The notes under the pieces are model-generated. The model did no database searches, was not told the origin of the DNA, and saw nothing but the letters and a program-made list of their open reading frames with translations. 64,000 nucleotides of DNA from NCBI RefSeq assembly GCF_019649015.1, contig NZ_BLPI01000001.1, forward strand, positions 2,021,001-2,085,000, read 5' to 3'. This document shows positions 17,379-26,248 of this stretch, piece by piece (position 1 is the first letter of the stretch; every line of letters begins with the position of its first letter). The position numbers and the translations under genes were made by a program. Source of the DNA: Agarivorans litoreus. GTDB lineage: Bacteria > Pseudomonadota > Gammaproteobacteria > Enterobacterales > Celerinatantimonadaceae.

Positions 17379-18782
17379 GTGATTCAATTCTTTTTTGGCA
17401 CATTGTTCAAAAGAATATGGCCTTTGTTATTAACGACTGTATTTGCCAGTACCCATGCCGCAGCGATTAGCTTTGAACAAGCATGGCAAGAGGTACTTGA
17501 AAAAAACCAAAGCCTAGCCGCCAACAAAGAAAGCGTAGCCCGCAGCGAAGCACTGCGCGACGCGGCAAAAGATCTCTACTACCCCAAAGTAGATTTAACC
17601 GGTAACTACACCCGTTTAGAAAAACCCGTTTCGCTTGATTTAAAAGACTTAGAGCCTTTGGCATCACTCGATTTAAGTGGTTTAGACCCCGCTCTAGGAC
17701 AAATTTTAGCGCCGCTTTTAAACTTACCAACGGTAACTAACTTCACTGAGCAAGACATTACCACCAGCTCCATTCGAGCAATTTGGCCGCTGTATACAGG
17801 TGGCCGCCGTGGCGCCGCCATCGATATCGCGCGTGAGCAAAATATTGAAGCTGGAAAAGTACTCGCCATGCAGCAGCAGGCTAAATTTGAAGACCTCGCC
17901 AAAGTTTATTTTGGGGTGGTGCTGGCTGCACAAGTGGCAGAAACCTATAAAGAGGTGGAAGACGGGCTTAAAAAACATCAACGTAATGCGGTAAAACTAG
18001 AGCAGCAAGGACAAATCGCCTTTGTGGAACGACTGCAAGCGGATGCCTCTTACGATAAGGCCAAAGTTGATACCAAAAAAGCCCTGCGAAATTATGAAAT
18101 AGCCCAGTTAGCCTTAAAAGAATTGCTGCATGCCCAACAAGCTATTCAGCCCACAACCAACTTGTTCACCTATGCAGAACTCCCCGAGCTAGAAAGCTTT
18201 ATGTCGCATACTCTCAATGGCTACCCAGGTTTAGCCATACTTGATAGCAAGTCAGAACAAGCTAAAAAAATGGTGACTATCGCCAAAGGCAGCTATATGC
18301 CAGAGGTATACATGTTTGGTAACTATGACATCTACAAAGGTGACAGCTTAGCCGCTAAATACGCGCCCGATTGGATGGTGGGTGTTGGTGTGTCGGTGCC
18401 AATTATTGATAACTCTGGTCGCTCCGGCAAAGTAAATGCCGCCAATAGCACCGTACTGCAAATTTCTTATATTCGTGCCCAAGCAGAGCGCGACCTTGGC
18501 TTGCTGGTAGAAAAAACCTATCGAGAAGCCGAGTTAGCATTAGAAGAATACCAAGGGCTAGAATCCACCTTAGCGCTAGCAAAAGAAAACTTACGTATTC
18601 GACTTAAAGCCTTTAGCCAAGGTTTAGCGACATCTCTCGACGTTGTGGATGCCGAGATGTACCAAGCGAGTGTAAAAACTCAACGCCAATCAGCAGCTTA
18701 TAGCCATGTCATCGCATTGGCTAAACTTACCGCCTTAAGTGGTGAAATGGCCAATTTTTCTCAATATTACCGATTTAACTAG
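17379..18782 (+). CDS. TolC-family outer membrane efflux protein
   Basis: Outer-membrane channel subunit of a tripartite exporter; 467 residues. N-terminal signal peptide ends near THAAA (about residue 28), followed by ISFEQAWQEVLEKNQSL, the start of the first outer-membrane-factor repeat. Long alpha-helical coiled segments with a second repeat from about residue 270 (YPGLAILDSKSEQAKKMV). The start is GTG at 17379; no in-frame ATG occurs before the signal peptide, and AAGGGA lies ten bases upstream. First gene of a four-gene set with an HlyD-type adaptor and two permeases. Confidence 0.9.
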   Translation: MIQFFFGTLFKRIWPLLLTTVFASTHAAAISFEQAWQEVLEKNQSLAANKESVARSEALRDAAKDLYYPKVDLTGNYTRLEKPVSLDLKDLEPLASLDLSGLDPALGQILAPLLNLPTVTNFTEQDITTSSIRAIWPLYTGGRRGAAIDIAREQNIEAGKVLAMQQQAKFEDLAKVYFGVVLAAQVAETYKEVEDGLKKHQRNAVKLEQQGQIAFVERLQADASYDKAKVDTKKALRNYEIAQLALKELLHAQQAIQPTTNLFTYAELPELESFMSHTLNGYPGLAILDSKSEQAKKMVTIAKGSYMPEVYMFGNYDIYKGDSLAAKYAPDWMVGVGVSVPIIDNSGRSGKVNAANSTVLQISYIRAQAERDLGLLVEKTYREAELALEEYQGLESTLALAKENLRIRLKAFSQGLATSLDVVDAEMYQASVKTQRQSAAYSHVIALAKLTALSGEMANFSQYYRFN

Positions 18783-18790
18783 GGTCTATT

Positions 18791-19777
18791 ATGCGTAAAT
18801 TTTCTGTGGTGTTACCCATTATGCCCTTAGTGGCGATTATTGCTTGGGTTGCTTATTCATTTTGGCAGGCTTATCAGCCGCAGCCCTATACGTTGCAAGG
18901 CCAAATTGAAGCTCAGCAGTACAATATTTCATCCAAAGTAGCTGGGCGAATCGACCAAGTATTAGTGAGAAAAGGCGACCAAGTAGAGCCTGGGCAATTA
19001 ATCTTTTCCATTACCAGTCCGGAACTTGATGCCAAATTAGAGCAAGCTAAAGCCGGTCAACAAGCAGCATCAGCCATGGCTGAACAAGCCGAAAACGGCG
19101 CTAGAGCACAAGAAATAGCCGCAGCTAGAGACCAATGGCAAAAAGCTTTAGCAGCCGCTAACTTGGCAGAAAAAACCTACCAGCGGGTTGATAACCTGTA
19201 CAAAGATGGCGTAGTTGCCGAGCAAAAACGCGACGAGGCTTACACCCAATGGCAAGCTGCGCGTTATACCGAAAATGCCGCCTCACAGATGTATCAACTG
19301 GCCAAAGAAGGCGCCCGTGACGAAACTAAGCGCGCAGCCTTAGAGCAAGCCCGCGCCGCAGCGGGTGTCGTCGCAGAAGTAGAGGCTTTCACCAGCGACA
19401 CTTTAGTGACAAGCTGGCACTCAGGCGAAGTAAGCCAGTTACTATTACAAAGTGGTGAACTTGCTCCTACTGGCTTTCCGGTGGTTTCAATTATTGATAT
19501 GCAGGATGCTTGGTTGGTATTGCACGTTCGTGAAGATCAACTTAGCCAATTTCAAGTAGGCCAGCAATTTAACGCCAAACTACCAGCCCTTAATAACCAA
19601 AGCTACAAATTTGAAGTTAGCCATGTTGCAGTGATGGGCGATTTTGCTACTTGGCGCGCCACCGATAGCCGTACCGGCTTTGATTTACGTACCTTTGAAG
19701 TTGAAGCCCGTCCATTGCAGCAGATAGAGCAATTACGCGTAGGCATGAGCGCCATTGTTGAGCTTGAGCAACCTTAA
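18791..19777 (+). CDS. HlyD-family periplasmic adaptor (membrane fusion) protein
   Basis: Links an inner-membrane pump to TolC. 328 residues: N-terminal membrane anchor (VVLPIMPLVAIIAWVAYSFW, residues 5-24), first lipoyl half (YTLQGQIEAQQYNISSKVAGRIDQVLVRKGDQV), an alanine/glutamine-rich coiled coil (about residues 80-195), second lipoyl half (SGEVSQLLLQSGELAPTGFPVVSI) and a beta-barrel. Starts 8 bp after the TolC-like gene. Closest in style to YbhG/YhiI-type adaptors of ABC-2 exporters. Confidence 0.9.
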   Translation: MRKFSVVLPIMPLVAIIAWVAYSFWQAYQPQPYTLQGQIEAQQYNISSKVAGRIDQVLVRKGDQVEPGQLIFSITSPELDAKLEQAKAGQQAASAMAEQAENGARAQEIAAARDQWQKALAAANLAEKTYQRVDNLYKDGVVAEQKRDEAYTQWQAARYTENAASQMYQLAKEGARDETKRAALEQARAAAGVVAEVEAFTSDTLVTSWHSGEVSQLLLQSGELAPTGFPVVSIIDMQDAWLVLHVREDQLSQFQVGQQFNAKLPALNNQSYKFEVSHVAVMGDFATWRATDSRTGFDLRTFEVEARPLQQIEQLRVGMSAIVELEQP

Positions 19778-19778
19778 G

Positions 19779-20960
19779 ATGAATGCCACCAGCGAACCAC
19801 CGCTTAGCCTGAGACAATTGTACCTACAACAATGGCTTTTGCTACGTGACAATCGCTGGCTAATGGCCATGCTAACTTGGTTGCCATTGTTCGCTTTTTT
19901 GGCTGTTTGGTGGGTATTTTCTTCGGGTTTAACGCGCGAGCTACCAATTGCTGTGGTTGACCACGATCATAGCCAATTATCGCGCAGCCTAATTAGTCAC
20001 TATAATGCTAGCCCAGCACTCAAAGTACACAGCGTTTACGGTGAACCACAAGCCCGCTCTATGTTACGCACTGGGGAAGTATCGGCTTTAATAATAATTC
20101 CAGCCGATATGGAAAAGCACACCAAGCTGGCACAAACACCTAGCGTTGCAGCTTATTACAACAGCCAGTTCATGGTAATTGGTAAACAAATTAACTCTGC
20201 TCTGCAACAAGCTCACGGCACTTTTAGTGCTAAAGTTGCAGTAGCAAAAGCACTCAGCCACGGCACTACCCAAACCTTACAAGCATTGGGTGGTGCTGTA
20301 CCTATTCGCAATCAAATCAGCGCGTTATATAACGGCAATAGCAACTATGCCCAATTTATTGTGTCGGCTGCATTACCTGCTTTTTGGCAAATTTTGATTA
20401 TGACGGTAATGATTTTGGCGCTAGGCGCAGAGCTAAAAAACAATAGTTTTAAAAGCTGGTTAGCCCAGCAAGCTTGGCAAAAGCTAACCATAAAACTTAG
20501 CTTTTTTGGCGCTTTATTATGGCTGCAAGGCATATTGCTGTGCACCTTAATGTTCCACGGCTTTGACTGGCCAATGCGAGGTTCCTGGAGTGTATTACTA
20601 CTGGCCTTATTACTTTGTGTGGTTGCTTCTCAAGCAATTGCCCTAATTTTCATGCTGCTATTTCAAAACATAGAGCGAGCACTCAGTTATGCGGCGGCAT
20701 TAACCGCGCCTAGCTTCGCCTTTATGGGGGTCACTTTTCCGATCAGCGATATGCCCTGGTTTGCCCAATTTTGGCGACAACTTATTCCGGTAACCCATTA
20801 CATCGAGGTGCAAATAGCCCAAGCTAACTACGGCGCCAGCGCCATACAATCAGTGCCGAATTTATTAGCTTTACTAGTATTCTGTATTGCCTTTATCAGC
20901 GCAGCATGGTTGATAAAAATTCGCTTTAGTAATCCATACAAGATGAGACTAAGGTCATGA
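19779..20960 (+). CDS. ABC-2 type permease subunit 1
   Basis: Inner-membrane permease of 393 residues: an N-terminal helix (WLMAMLTWLPLFAFLAVWWVF), a large periplasmic segment beginning LPIAVVDHDHSQLSRSLI, then five clustered C-terminal helices, the ABC2_membrane_3/YbhR plan. The start is set at ATG 19779, two bases after the adaptor stop, rather than a TTG 24 bases earlier that overlaps the adaptor; the ribosome site is weak in both cases. It overlaps the next permease by 4 bp. No nucleotide-binding subunit is encoded here. Confidence 0.85.
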   Translation: MNATSEPPLSLRQLYLQQWLLLRDNRWLMAMLTWLPLFAFLAVWWVFSSGLTRELPIAVVDHDHSQLSRSLISHYNASPALKVHSVYGEPQARSMLRTGEVSALIIIPADMEKHTKLAQTPSVAAYYNSQFMVIGKQINSALQQAHGTFSAKVAVAKALSHGTTQTLQALGGAVPIRNQISALYNGNSNYAQFIVSAALPAFWQILIMTVMILALGAELKNNSFKSWLAQQAWQKLTIKLSFFGALLWLQGILLCTLMFHGFDWPMRGSWSVLLLALLLCVVASQAIALIFMLLFQNIERALSYAAALTAPSFAFMGVTFPISDMPWFAQFWRQLIPVTHYIEVQIAQANYGASAIQSVPNLLALLVFCIAFISAAWLIKIRFSNPYKMRLRS

Positions 20961-22126
20961 ATACAGGATTACTATTTCGCATAGAATTGCGCAGAATTAT
21001 GCGTAACAGCGCACTAACTCTAACGGTATTTGGCGGTTTGCTGCTATACGCTTTTTTGTATCCTCAGCCCTACTTAAACCAAACCCCATTACAACAACCT
21101 ATTGCAGTAATTAATGCTGATGGCAGCCAACTAAGTCGCCAGTTAATCCGTATGGTGGACGCAAGCCCGCTGCTAAAAGTGACCAGCCAAGTTACTAGCA
21201 TAGAACAAGCTCAACAACAGTTAGTAGAGCGTGAAGTAGGTGGATTATTAGTGATTCCCGAGCATTTCTATAGAGATGTATTAATGGGCCGCTCACCCAC
21301 TTTATCTTATGCTGGGGATGCATCTTACTTTTTAGTTTACGGAACCATAGTACAAGGCTTAGCCAGTACTTCTGGCACCTTAGCCGCACAAGTCAAAGTA
21401 GCCAAGATGGTAAGCGATGGGATCCCGCTAGCACTTGCCAGCACCTTACATTCACCCATTCAGCTAAATGCCAATGCAGCCTTTAATGCCCACCAAGGCT
21501 ATCTGGATTATGTCATTCCTGCGGTGTTTATTGTGATTTTGCACCAAACGCTACTAATCGCAGTTGGGCTACATGCTGCGCCAACCTTTACCTCACAATC
21601 AACATTATTAAGGCGAGCCAGCCCTTGGCAGCTAGTGCTGGTTCGCAGCTTACTATTTGGCTTGATCTATAGTTTGATGAGCAGTTTTTATTTTGGAGTG
21701 GTATTCAGTTTTTATGGGGTACACCACTGGGCTAACATTGCCCATATCTGCCAGCTGCTATTGCCTTTTTTAATCGCTACTGCTGGCTTAGCCCAATGTA
21801 TTGCGGTGATGCTACCTAAACGAGGCTACGCCACCATAGTAGGTTTAATGACCTCGCTACCCACGGTATTTGTATGTGGTTTTATCTGGCCGCTTAGCTC
21901 TATTCCACCTGCAATTAACATTATTGCCGATCTGATACCCGCCAAGCCCATGGTATTAGCGATGTTAAAACTCAACCAAATGGGCGCCAACTTTGGCGAG
22001 ATTCAAGGCCACTTTGCTCATCTATGGATACTGGCGATTACCTTTAGTAGCTTAGCGCTAGCCTTACTCCATAAACAAAAAGCGAAAGCGACTCCTTCTC
22101 TCAACAAGGTCGAAAAGCTACTTTGA
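20957..22126 (+). CDS. ABC-2 type permease subunit 2
   Basis: Paralogue of the preceding permease: N-terminal helix, periplasmic domain starting QPIAVINADGSQLSRQLIRMVDASPLLKV, closely similar to the equivalent part of subunit 1, and five C-terminal helices. 389 residues. Its ATG overlaps the previous stop (ATGA). The pair probably forms a heterodimeric channel. The operon ends here without an ATPase gene, so energy coupling would require a subunit encoded elsewhere. Confidence 0.85.
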   Translation: MNTGLLFRIELRRIMRNSALTLTVFGGLLLYAFLYPQPYLNQTPLQQPIAVINADGSQLSRQLIRMVDASPLLKVTSQVTSIEQAQQQLVEREVGGLLVIPEHFYRDVLMGRSPTLSYAGDASYFLVYGTIVQGLASTSGTLAAQVKVAKMVSDGIPLALASTLHSPIQLNANAAFNAHQGYLDYVIPAVFIVILHQTLLIAVGLHAAPTFTSQSTLLRRASPWQLVLVRSLLFGLIYSLMSSFYFGVVFSFYGVHHWANIAHICQLLLPFLIATAGLAQCIAVMLPKRGYATIVGLMTSLPTVFVCGFIWPLSSIPPAINIIADLIPAKPMVLAMLKLNQMGANFGEIQGHFAHLWILAITFSSLALALLHKQKAKATPSLNKVEKLL

Positions 22127-22421
22127 TAAACTGACATTTACCCTAAAAACTAAACATTCTTTAAATCATTAGCTTAATTAGCAAAAGGAAAAGTAATTTT
22201 CATAAGCTCGAAGCGCTCACATCTTAAAAACACAATTACAACAACTTATCAATATTTGTCACAGTTCTAGTCGCTCACTCTGTAAACAAATTTGTGCAGT
22301 GTTAAATTCTAGATGTAGAGCAATTTGCTCGCACCTTGCAACCTTGGTTTAGGCCGGTTGTGCGTGTGATTAGGCCGTTTGCCTGACACATCAGTGATTA
22401 ACATTGGATGGTGGGAATACT

Positions 22422-22505
22422 ATGGAACAGTTTTATTTTACTTATTACGTAAACTACTTTGCTCGAAAAGCTAACAAGCTTCAAAAGGTAAAAGTACACT
22501 CATAA
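22422..22505 (+). CDS. Candidate 27-residue small protein
   Basis: ATG at 22422 preceded by GTGGGA; reads MEQFYFTYYVNYFARKANK and ends KVHS. Aromatic-rich N-terminal half and basic C-terminal half. A good terminator lies 58 bp downstream on the same strand, and the gene lies in a 480-bp gap after the efflux operon, so the region 22300-22600 may be a small independent transcript (short protein or small RNA). No family recognised. Confidence 0.33.
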   Translation: MEQFYFTYYVNYFARKANKLQKVKVHS

Positions 22506-22562
22506 GTTGCTCTCGGTAACATAGGCCTTCTCTGCAGTATCTGGAAAGAATTGATAAGACCT

Positions 22563-22598
22563 AAAAGCCAGCTTTGCTTGCAAGGCTGGCTTTTTTTA
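22563..22598. terminator. Rho-independent terminator
   Basis: Stem AAAGCCAGC / GCTGGCTTT with an inner CTTG/CAAG pairing and a T-run (TTTTTTTATTT) on the plus strand. On the minus strand it stands just after the histidine kinase stop and may serve that gene as well. Confidence 0.85.
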
Positions 22599-22609
22599 TT
22601 TCTAGCGGC

Positions 22610-23932
22610 TTAAGTTAGCTTCACAACAACAAGTAAGCCTGGCTGTTGGTTCTGCAATTTAATCTCGCCTCCATGCAAACGAACAATCGCCCTCACTAAT
22701 GGTAAACCCAAACCGTAACCTGGGCTATTGCGGCTACTCTCTAAGCGATATAAACGCTGAAATACTTTGTCTAATTCAGCCTCTGGAATACCAGGGCCAT
22801 TGTCGCTCACTGCAAAGCCATTAGCCTTAACGCTTAGTTGAATTTGCGCTTTCTCACCTGCATATTTGCTGGCGTTTTCTAGTAAGTTATAAACCGCCCG
22901 AAACAACAGAGTGGCATCGCCTTTTAAATAACACGCTTGCTCCACATGCAATGAAACAGTTTGCTGGCGCTCGGCGCATAAGGGATGAATCAGCTCCACG
23001 GCATCTTCAGCAATCTGCTCCAACTCTACGCCACTAAAGCTAGATTGTTGCTGGTGTTCTAAACGGGTAAGCTCCAGCATCGAGCTAAACGTCGCTAATA
23101 TGCCATCCAGCTCCTGCAGCATACTCCCTAATTGTTCAGGACTTACTGCTTGCTGTTCGCTATCGAGTAACGCTTGCTCTAGCCGCAAACGCAAACGGCC
23201 CAAAGGGGTACGTAAATCATGCGCAATGGCATCGGTTACCCCGGCAATGGCATCAAAAGAATGCTCGACCTGCGCCAACATTTTATTGATGTGCGTGGCC
23301 ATATGATCAAACTCATCGTTACGCGAACTCAACGCCACTCGAGCACTTAACTCACCCGCTTCCACTTGCTGCGCAATACGATTAATGCTGTTTACCCGTC
23401 GCAATACTTGCGCCGAGAAAAACCACCCCGTCACAATGCCTAGAACCAAGGCCAAACTTAGTGCAACAATGCTTGCTTGAATAAAGTGTTCACGTAAATC
23501 AAACAGCGCTTCGTCGTCGCTGGCTACCATCAGCCGCCCACCTTCCAGAGCTTGCACGCAGCCAGAATAAAGACGAATTTTATTGTAGTTGTAGACGGGG
23601 AAACGCTTTAATGCTGGGCACTGAGCCAAGCGTTTGGGAATAGCATCTAAGCGCCCATAGGTTGTTTGGCCATTATCAAAGGCCAGTACAAATTGGCGAG
23701 ATTGCTCAGCCTGCAATAAAAATTGGCTGATAAAGTCTTGCGCGTTTAACTCTTTAGCTAACAAGCTTTGTTGTTGAATCAACAGGCCAAGTTGCTGGTC
23801 TTGACTCCGACTTAGCTGGCCAATGCTTAGCTGATACAGTACCCACAACAAAATCCCCACTACTAGCATCAGCAGTGCGGTATACATTCGAGTTAATCGC
23901 CAAATTGAGCTAGTGCGGGTTAACCGCCACAT
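22610..23932 (-). CDS. Two-component sensor histidine kinase
   Basis: Membrane histidine kinase, partner of the OmpR-type regulator just upstream. Order: TM1 (ALLMLVVGILLWVLYQL), periplasmic loop of about 130 residues, TM2 (IVALSLALVLGIVTGWFF), HAMP, HisKA with the phospho-His in DAIAHDLRTPLGRL, and HATPase_c with NLLENASKYA, NGPGIP and GYGLGLPLV boxes. Start set at ATG 23932 (MWRLTRTSS), 16 bases after the regulator stop; the longer frame to 24010 lies in the regulator coding sequence and is unlikely. Neighbouring PepSY protein suggests a peptide- or membrane-stress-related signal, but the ligand is unknown. Confidence 0.9.
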   Translation of the reverse strand: MWRLTRTSSIWRLTRMYTALLMLVVGILLWVLYQLSIGQLSRSQDQQLGLLIQQQSLLAKELNAQDFISQFLLQAEQSRQFVLAFDNGQTTYGRLDAIPKRLAQCPALKRFPVYNYNKIRLYSGCVQALEGGRLMVASDDEALFDLREHFIQASIVALSLALVLGIVTGWFFSAQVLRRVNSINRIAQQVEAGELSARVALSSRNDEFDHMATHINKMLAQVEHSFDAIAGVTDAIAHDLRTPLGRLRLRLEQALLDSEQQAVSPEQLGSMLQELDGILATFSSMLELTRLEHQQQSSFSGVELEQIAEDAVELIHPLCAERQQTVSLHVEQACYLKGDATLLFRAVYNLLENASKYAGEKAQIQLSVKANGFAVSDNGPGIPEAELDKVFQRLYRLESSRNSPGYGLGLPLVRAIVRLHGGEIKLQNQQPGLLVVVKLT

Positions 23933-23948
23933 ATAGCCCGTTTGACGT

Positions 23949-24629
23949 TTACTTTTCCACCATGCGGTAACCGACGCCACGCACGGTTTCAAGTAAGGCA
24001 CTATGGCCATCTAGCTCTACCTTTTTTCGTAAACGTGCCACGTGCACATCAATAACATTGGTTTGTGGATCAAAATCGTAATTCCACACTGCTTCAAACA
24101 ATAAGGTGCGGGTAACTACTTGGCCAGCATGCTCCATTAGGTAGCGCAATAACTTAAACTCCTTGGGCTGCAGTAGTATTTCTTGCTGGCCTCGCCATAC
24201 CCGCCTTGCTAATAGATCCATGCTCAAATCGGCAACATGTAACTTATTTAAACTTGGCTCTGTTTGACCACGTTGACGCTGTAGCAGTATTTCGATGCGC
24301 ACCAAAAGTTCAGCTAAGGCAAAGGGTTTTACTAGGTAATCATCGCCACCTTCGCGCAAACCTTTGACCCGCTCATCAACGCTGTCTAGGGCACTGAGTA
24401 TTAGCACCGGCAAGTGTTTATTGGCATTACGCAAGGTAGACAACACCGTTAAACCATCGAGCTTGGGTAGCATGCGGTCTAAAACAATTAGCTGATAGTC
24501 CTGCTCTAAGGCCAGAAATAAACCTTCTTGCCCATCACTGGCTGCATCTACTTGATAGCCCTGCTCACTAAGCGCACGCTGCAAAAACTGCTGAGTAGTG
24601 AGATCATCTTCTACGATTAGTATTCGCAC
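23949..24629 (-). CDS. OmpR/PhoB-family response regulator
   Basis: DNA-binding response regulator. Receiver domain begins VRILIVEDD; phospho-acceptor Asp lies in LIVLDRMLPKLDG and the conserved Lys in DDYLVKPF. The C-terminal winged helix contains LQPKEFKLLRYLMEHAGQVVTR and NVIDVHVARLRKKV and ends VRGVGYRMVEK. Start set at GTG 24629 with AAGG eight bases upstream; the longer TTG start at 24662 would add an unconserved MLPLGIFKVSN. Transcribed PepSY gene, regulator, kinase in that order. Confidence 0.93.
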   Translation of the reverse strand: MRILIVEDDLTTQQFLQRALSEQGYQVDAASDGQEGLFLALEQDYQLIVLDRMLPKLDGLTVLSTLRNANKHLPVLILSALDSVDERVKGLREGGDDYLVKPFALAELLVRIEILLQRQRGQTEPSLNKLHVADLSMDLLARRVWRGQQEILLQPKEFKLLRYLMEHAGQVVTRTLLFEAVWNYDFDPQTNVIDVHVARLRKKVELDGHSALLETVRGVGYRMVEK

Positions 24630-24685
24630 ATTGCTTACCTTAAAAATGCCAAGAGGCAACACATTGGCTGCCTCTACTTCTGCGC

Positions 24686-25249
24686 TTAATGTTTTAAAAC
24701 CGGAATGGTTTCACCACTTGCCACATCAACAATCACTCGCTGCTTGCCCTGCTCACCCAGTAGTTTGAATTTGTAAAAGGTAATGCCTTTTTCATTCTCT
24801 AATTCAAACTCAATAACCTGCGCTTGGTATTTGCTGTTCAGCATGGCCACAGTTTGTTGCAGTGACAACTCAGATTCTGCTAGCTGCTCGAGCGCTATAC
24901 GCTCGTCTTCATCTAATTTGCTTACACCCAATATGCTTAGCTTGCTGCTTTCGTTTTTAAGCATTTCGCCATCGGCTAAGCTTAGCTTGAGTTTATGCTT
25001 TTGCTCTTGAGCAAGGTTTACTACATCTACTTCATAAACAGCTTGGCCACGGTAATCATCTAACTCTAGCTCGGTAATTTGCCCTGGATAAGTGTTGTGC
25101 ACTTTTTCAATGGCTTGCTCTAAGCTAAAACCCGCTTTTTTGATTGCTAAAGCAGAAAGCGCATCATCATCGGCCATCACCGCTGTAGACGTTAATGCAA
25201 CTGCAGCAGCAACACAGATTTTTTTCGATAATTTAATTGGAAGTTTCAT
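24686..25249 (-). CDS. Periplasmic protein with two PepSY domains
   Basis: 187 residues with a cleavable signal peptide (cut expected after STAVMA, about residue 26). Two PepSY-like repeats: AIEKVHNTYPGQITELELDDYRG with VYEVDVV, and VAMLNSKYQAQVIEFELENEKG with FYKFKLL. PepSY domains are known as inhibitors of proteases or partners of metal/stress sensors. It is the first gene of the set with the response regulator and kinase, 57 bp ahead of the regulator start, and is a candidate target or sensor accessory of that system. Confidence 0.85.
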   Translation of the reverse strand: MKLPIKLSKKICVAAAVALTSTAVMADDDALSALAIKKAGFSLEQAIEKVHNTYPGQITELELDDYRGQAVYEVDVVNLAQEQKHKLKLSLADGEMLKNESSKLSILGVSKLDEDERIALEQLAESELSLQQTVAMLNSKYQAQVIEFELENEKGITFYKFKLLGEQGKQRVIVDVASGETIPVLKH

Positions 25250-25457
25250 TTGGCTAATCCTCGTTGTGTAATCGACATGAGCAGATTACTAAAACCGCCC
25301 TTACCGCAAGGTGGCCACAACATTACATTTTGTTCATCTTAATAAAAACAGAGACTAGCTGCGCAATAAGTACCTAGCTGTTGCCCAAATGATAGCGTTT
25401 ATAAGAATAAAATAAACGATTAATCAAATAGTTCGGTGCTTGTTTTAGCGGCATTTT

Positions 25458-26129
25458 TTATTGCTGCGCCAAGGGCTCGGTAGTAAATTTTCGCAAGACC
25501 TCGGCTAAATGTTCCGCTTTGTCTTGATGTTTATTGTGCAGAAAATGATAAAGCGCTACTTGGTCGAGCACAGGACTCACCACAATGATTTGTTTATGCC
25601 AGTACTTTTTAATAACGTATTCGCCAAGTGACAGAGGCAAAACCACTACATCAACGCGCTCTCGGCCGAGCATAGTTAGCGCTTGATGAGCGGTATTAAA
25701 AAACTGAGTATTGTTGTGCTTACGCATCTTTTCTTCTAGAAACAAATGGCCCCGCACCCCTGCTACTCTGTATTGCTGCAAGCTTTGCCAATCGCTCACT
25801 AGCGCCTTATCTTTTTTTACAAAGGCAGCAATGGTGATATGGCCTACCGGCACCGGAATTAAAATATGATTAGGTAAGTAACTGCTGGCATAGCGGGTTC
25901 TGGCCAATTCGGCATCAATGTCATGATTATCTCTGGCATGACGCAATGAGCGTTTGGCTGGCATCGGCACGATGTCCACCTGATAGCCAAGTTCTGCATA
26001 AGCAGCGCTTACCGTATCGCGCACCTCTGGAAAAGCAGCGATAGTTTCAATCGTAGAGATACGTAAACTAGGCTTAGCACTCAAATAACCACAACAGAGT
26101 GTTAGCATGATCAAACAAACAGTTCGCAT
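25458..26129 (-). CDS. Solute-binding protein-like periplasmic protein (SBP_bac_3 type)
   Basis: 223 residues with a signal peptide ending near GYLSAKP. The body resembles amino-acid-type substrate-binding proteins (LRISTIETIAAFPEVRD, YAELGYQVDIVPMPAKRSLRHA, DAELARTRYASSY). It is short for the family and has no transporter genes beside it, so it may be a stand-alone sensor or an orphan binding protein. Ligand unknown. Confidence 0.7.
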   Translation of the reverse strand: MRTVCLIMLTLCCGYLSAKPSLRISTIETIAAFPEVRDTVSAAYAELGYQVDIVPMPAKRSLRHARDNHDIDAELARTRYASSYLPNHILIPVPVGHITIAAFVKKDKALVSDWQSLQQYRVAGVRGHLFLEEKMRKHNNTQFFNTAHQALTMLGRERVDVVVLPLSLGEYVIKKYWHKQIIVVSPVLDQVALYHFLHNKHQDKAEHLAEVLRKFTTEPLAQQ

Positions 26130-26248
26130 GCTATTTCCTTAATCTCAAAAGAAAGTAATAACTGACAATCTACTTTTTAGTGTAGTAGGTTACTTCTCAA
26201 ATCAAGTCACAACACTGACAAATCTGTTTATTTATTGACCTAGCTTAA

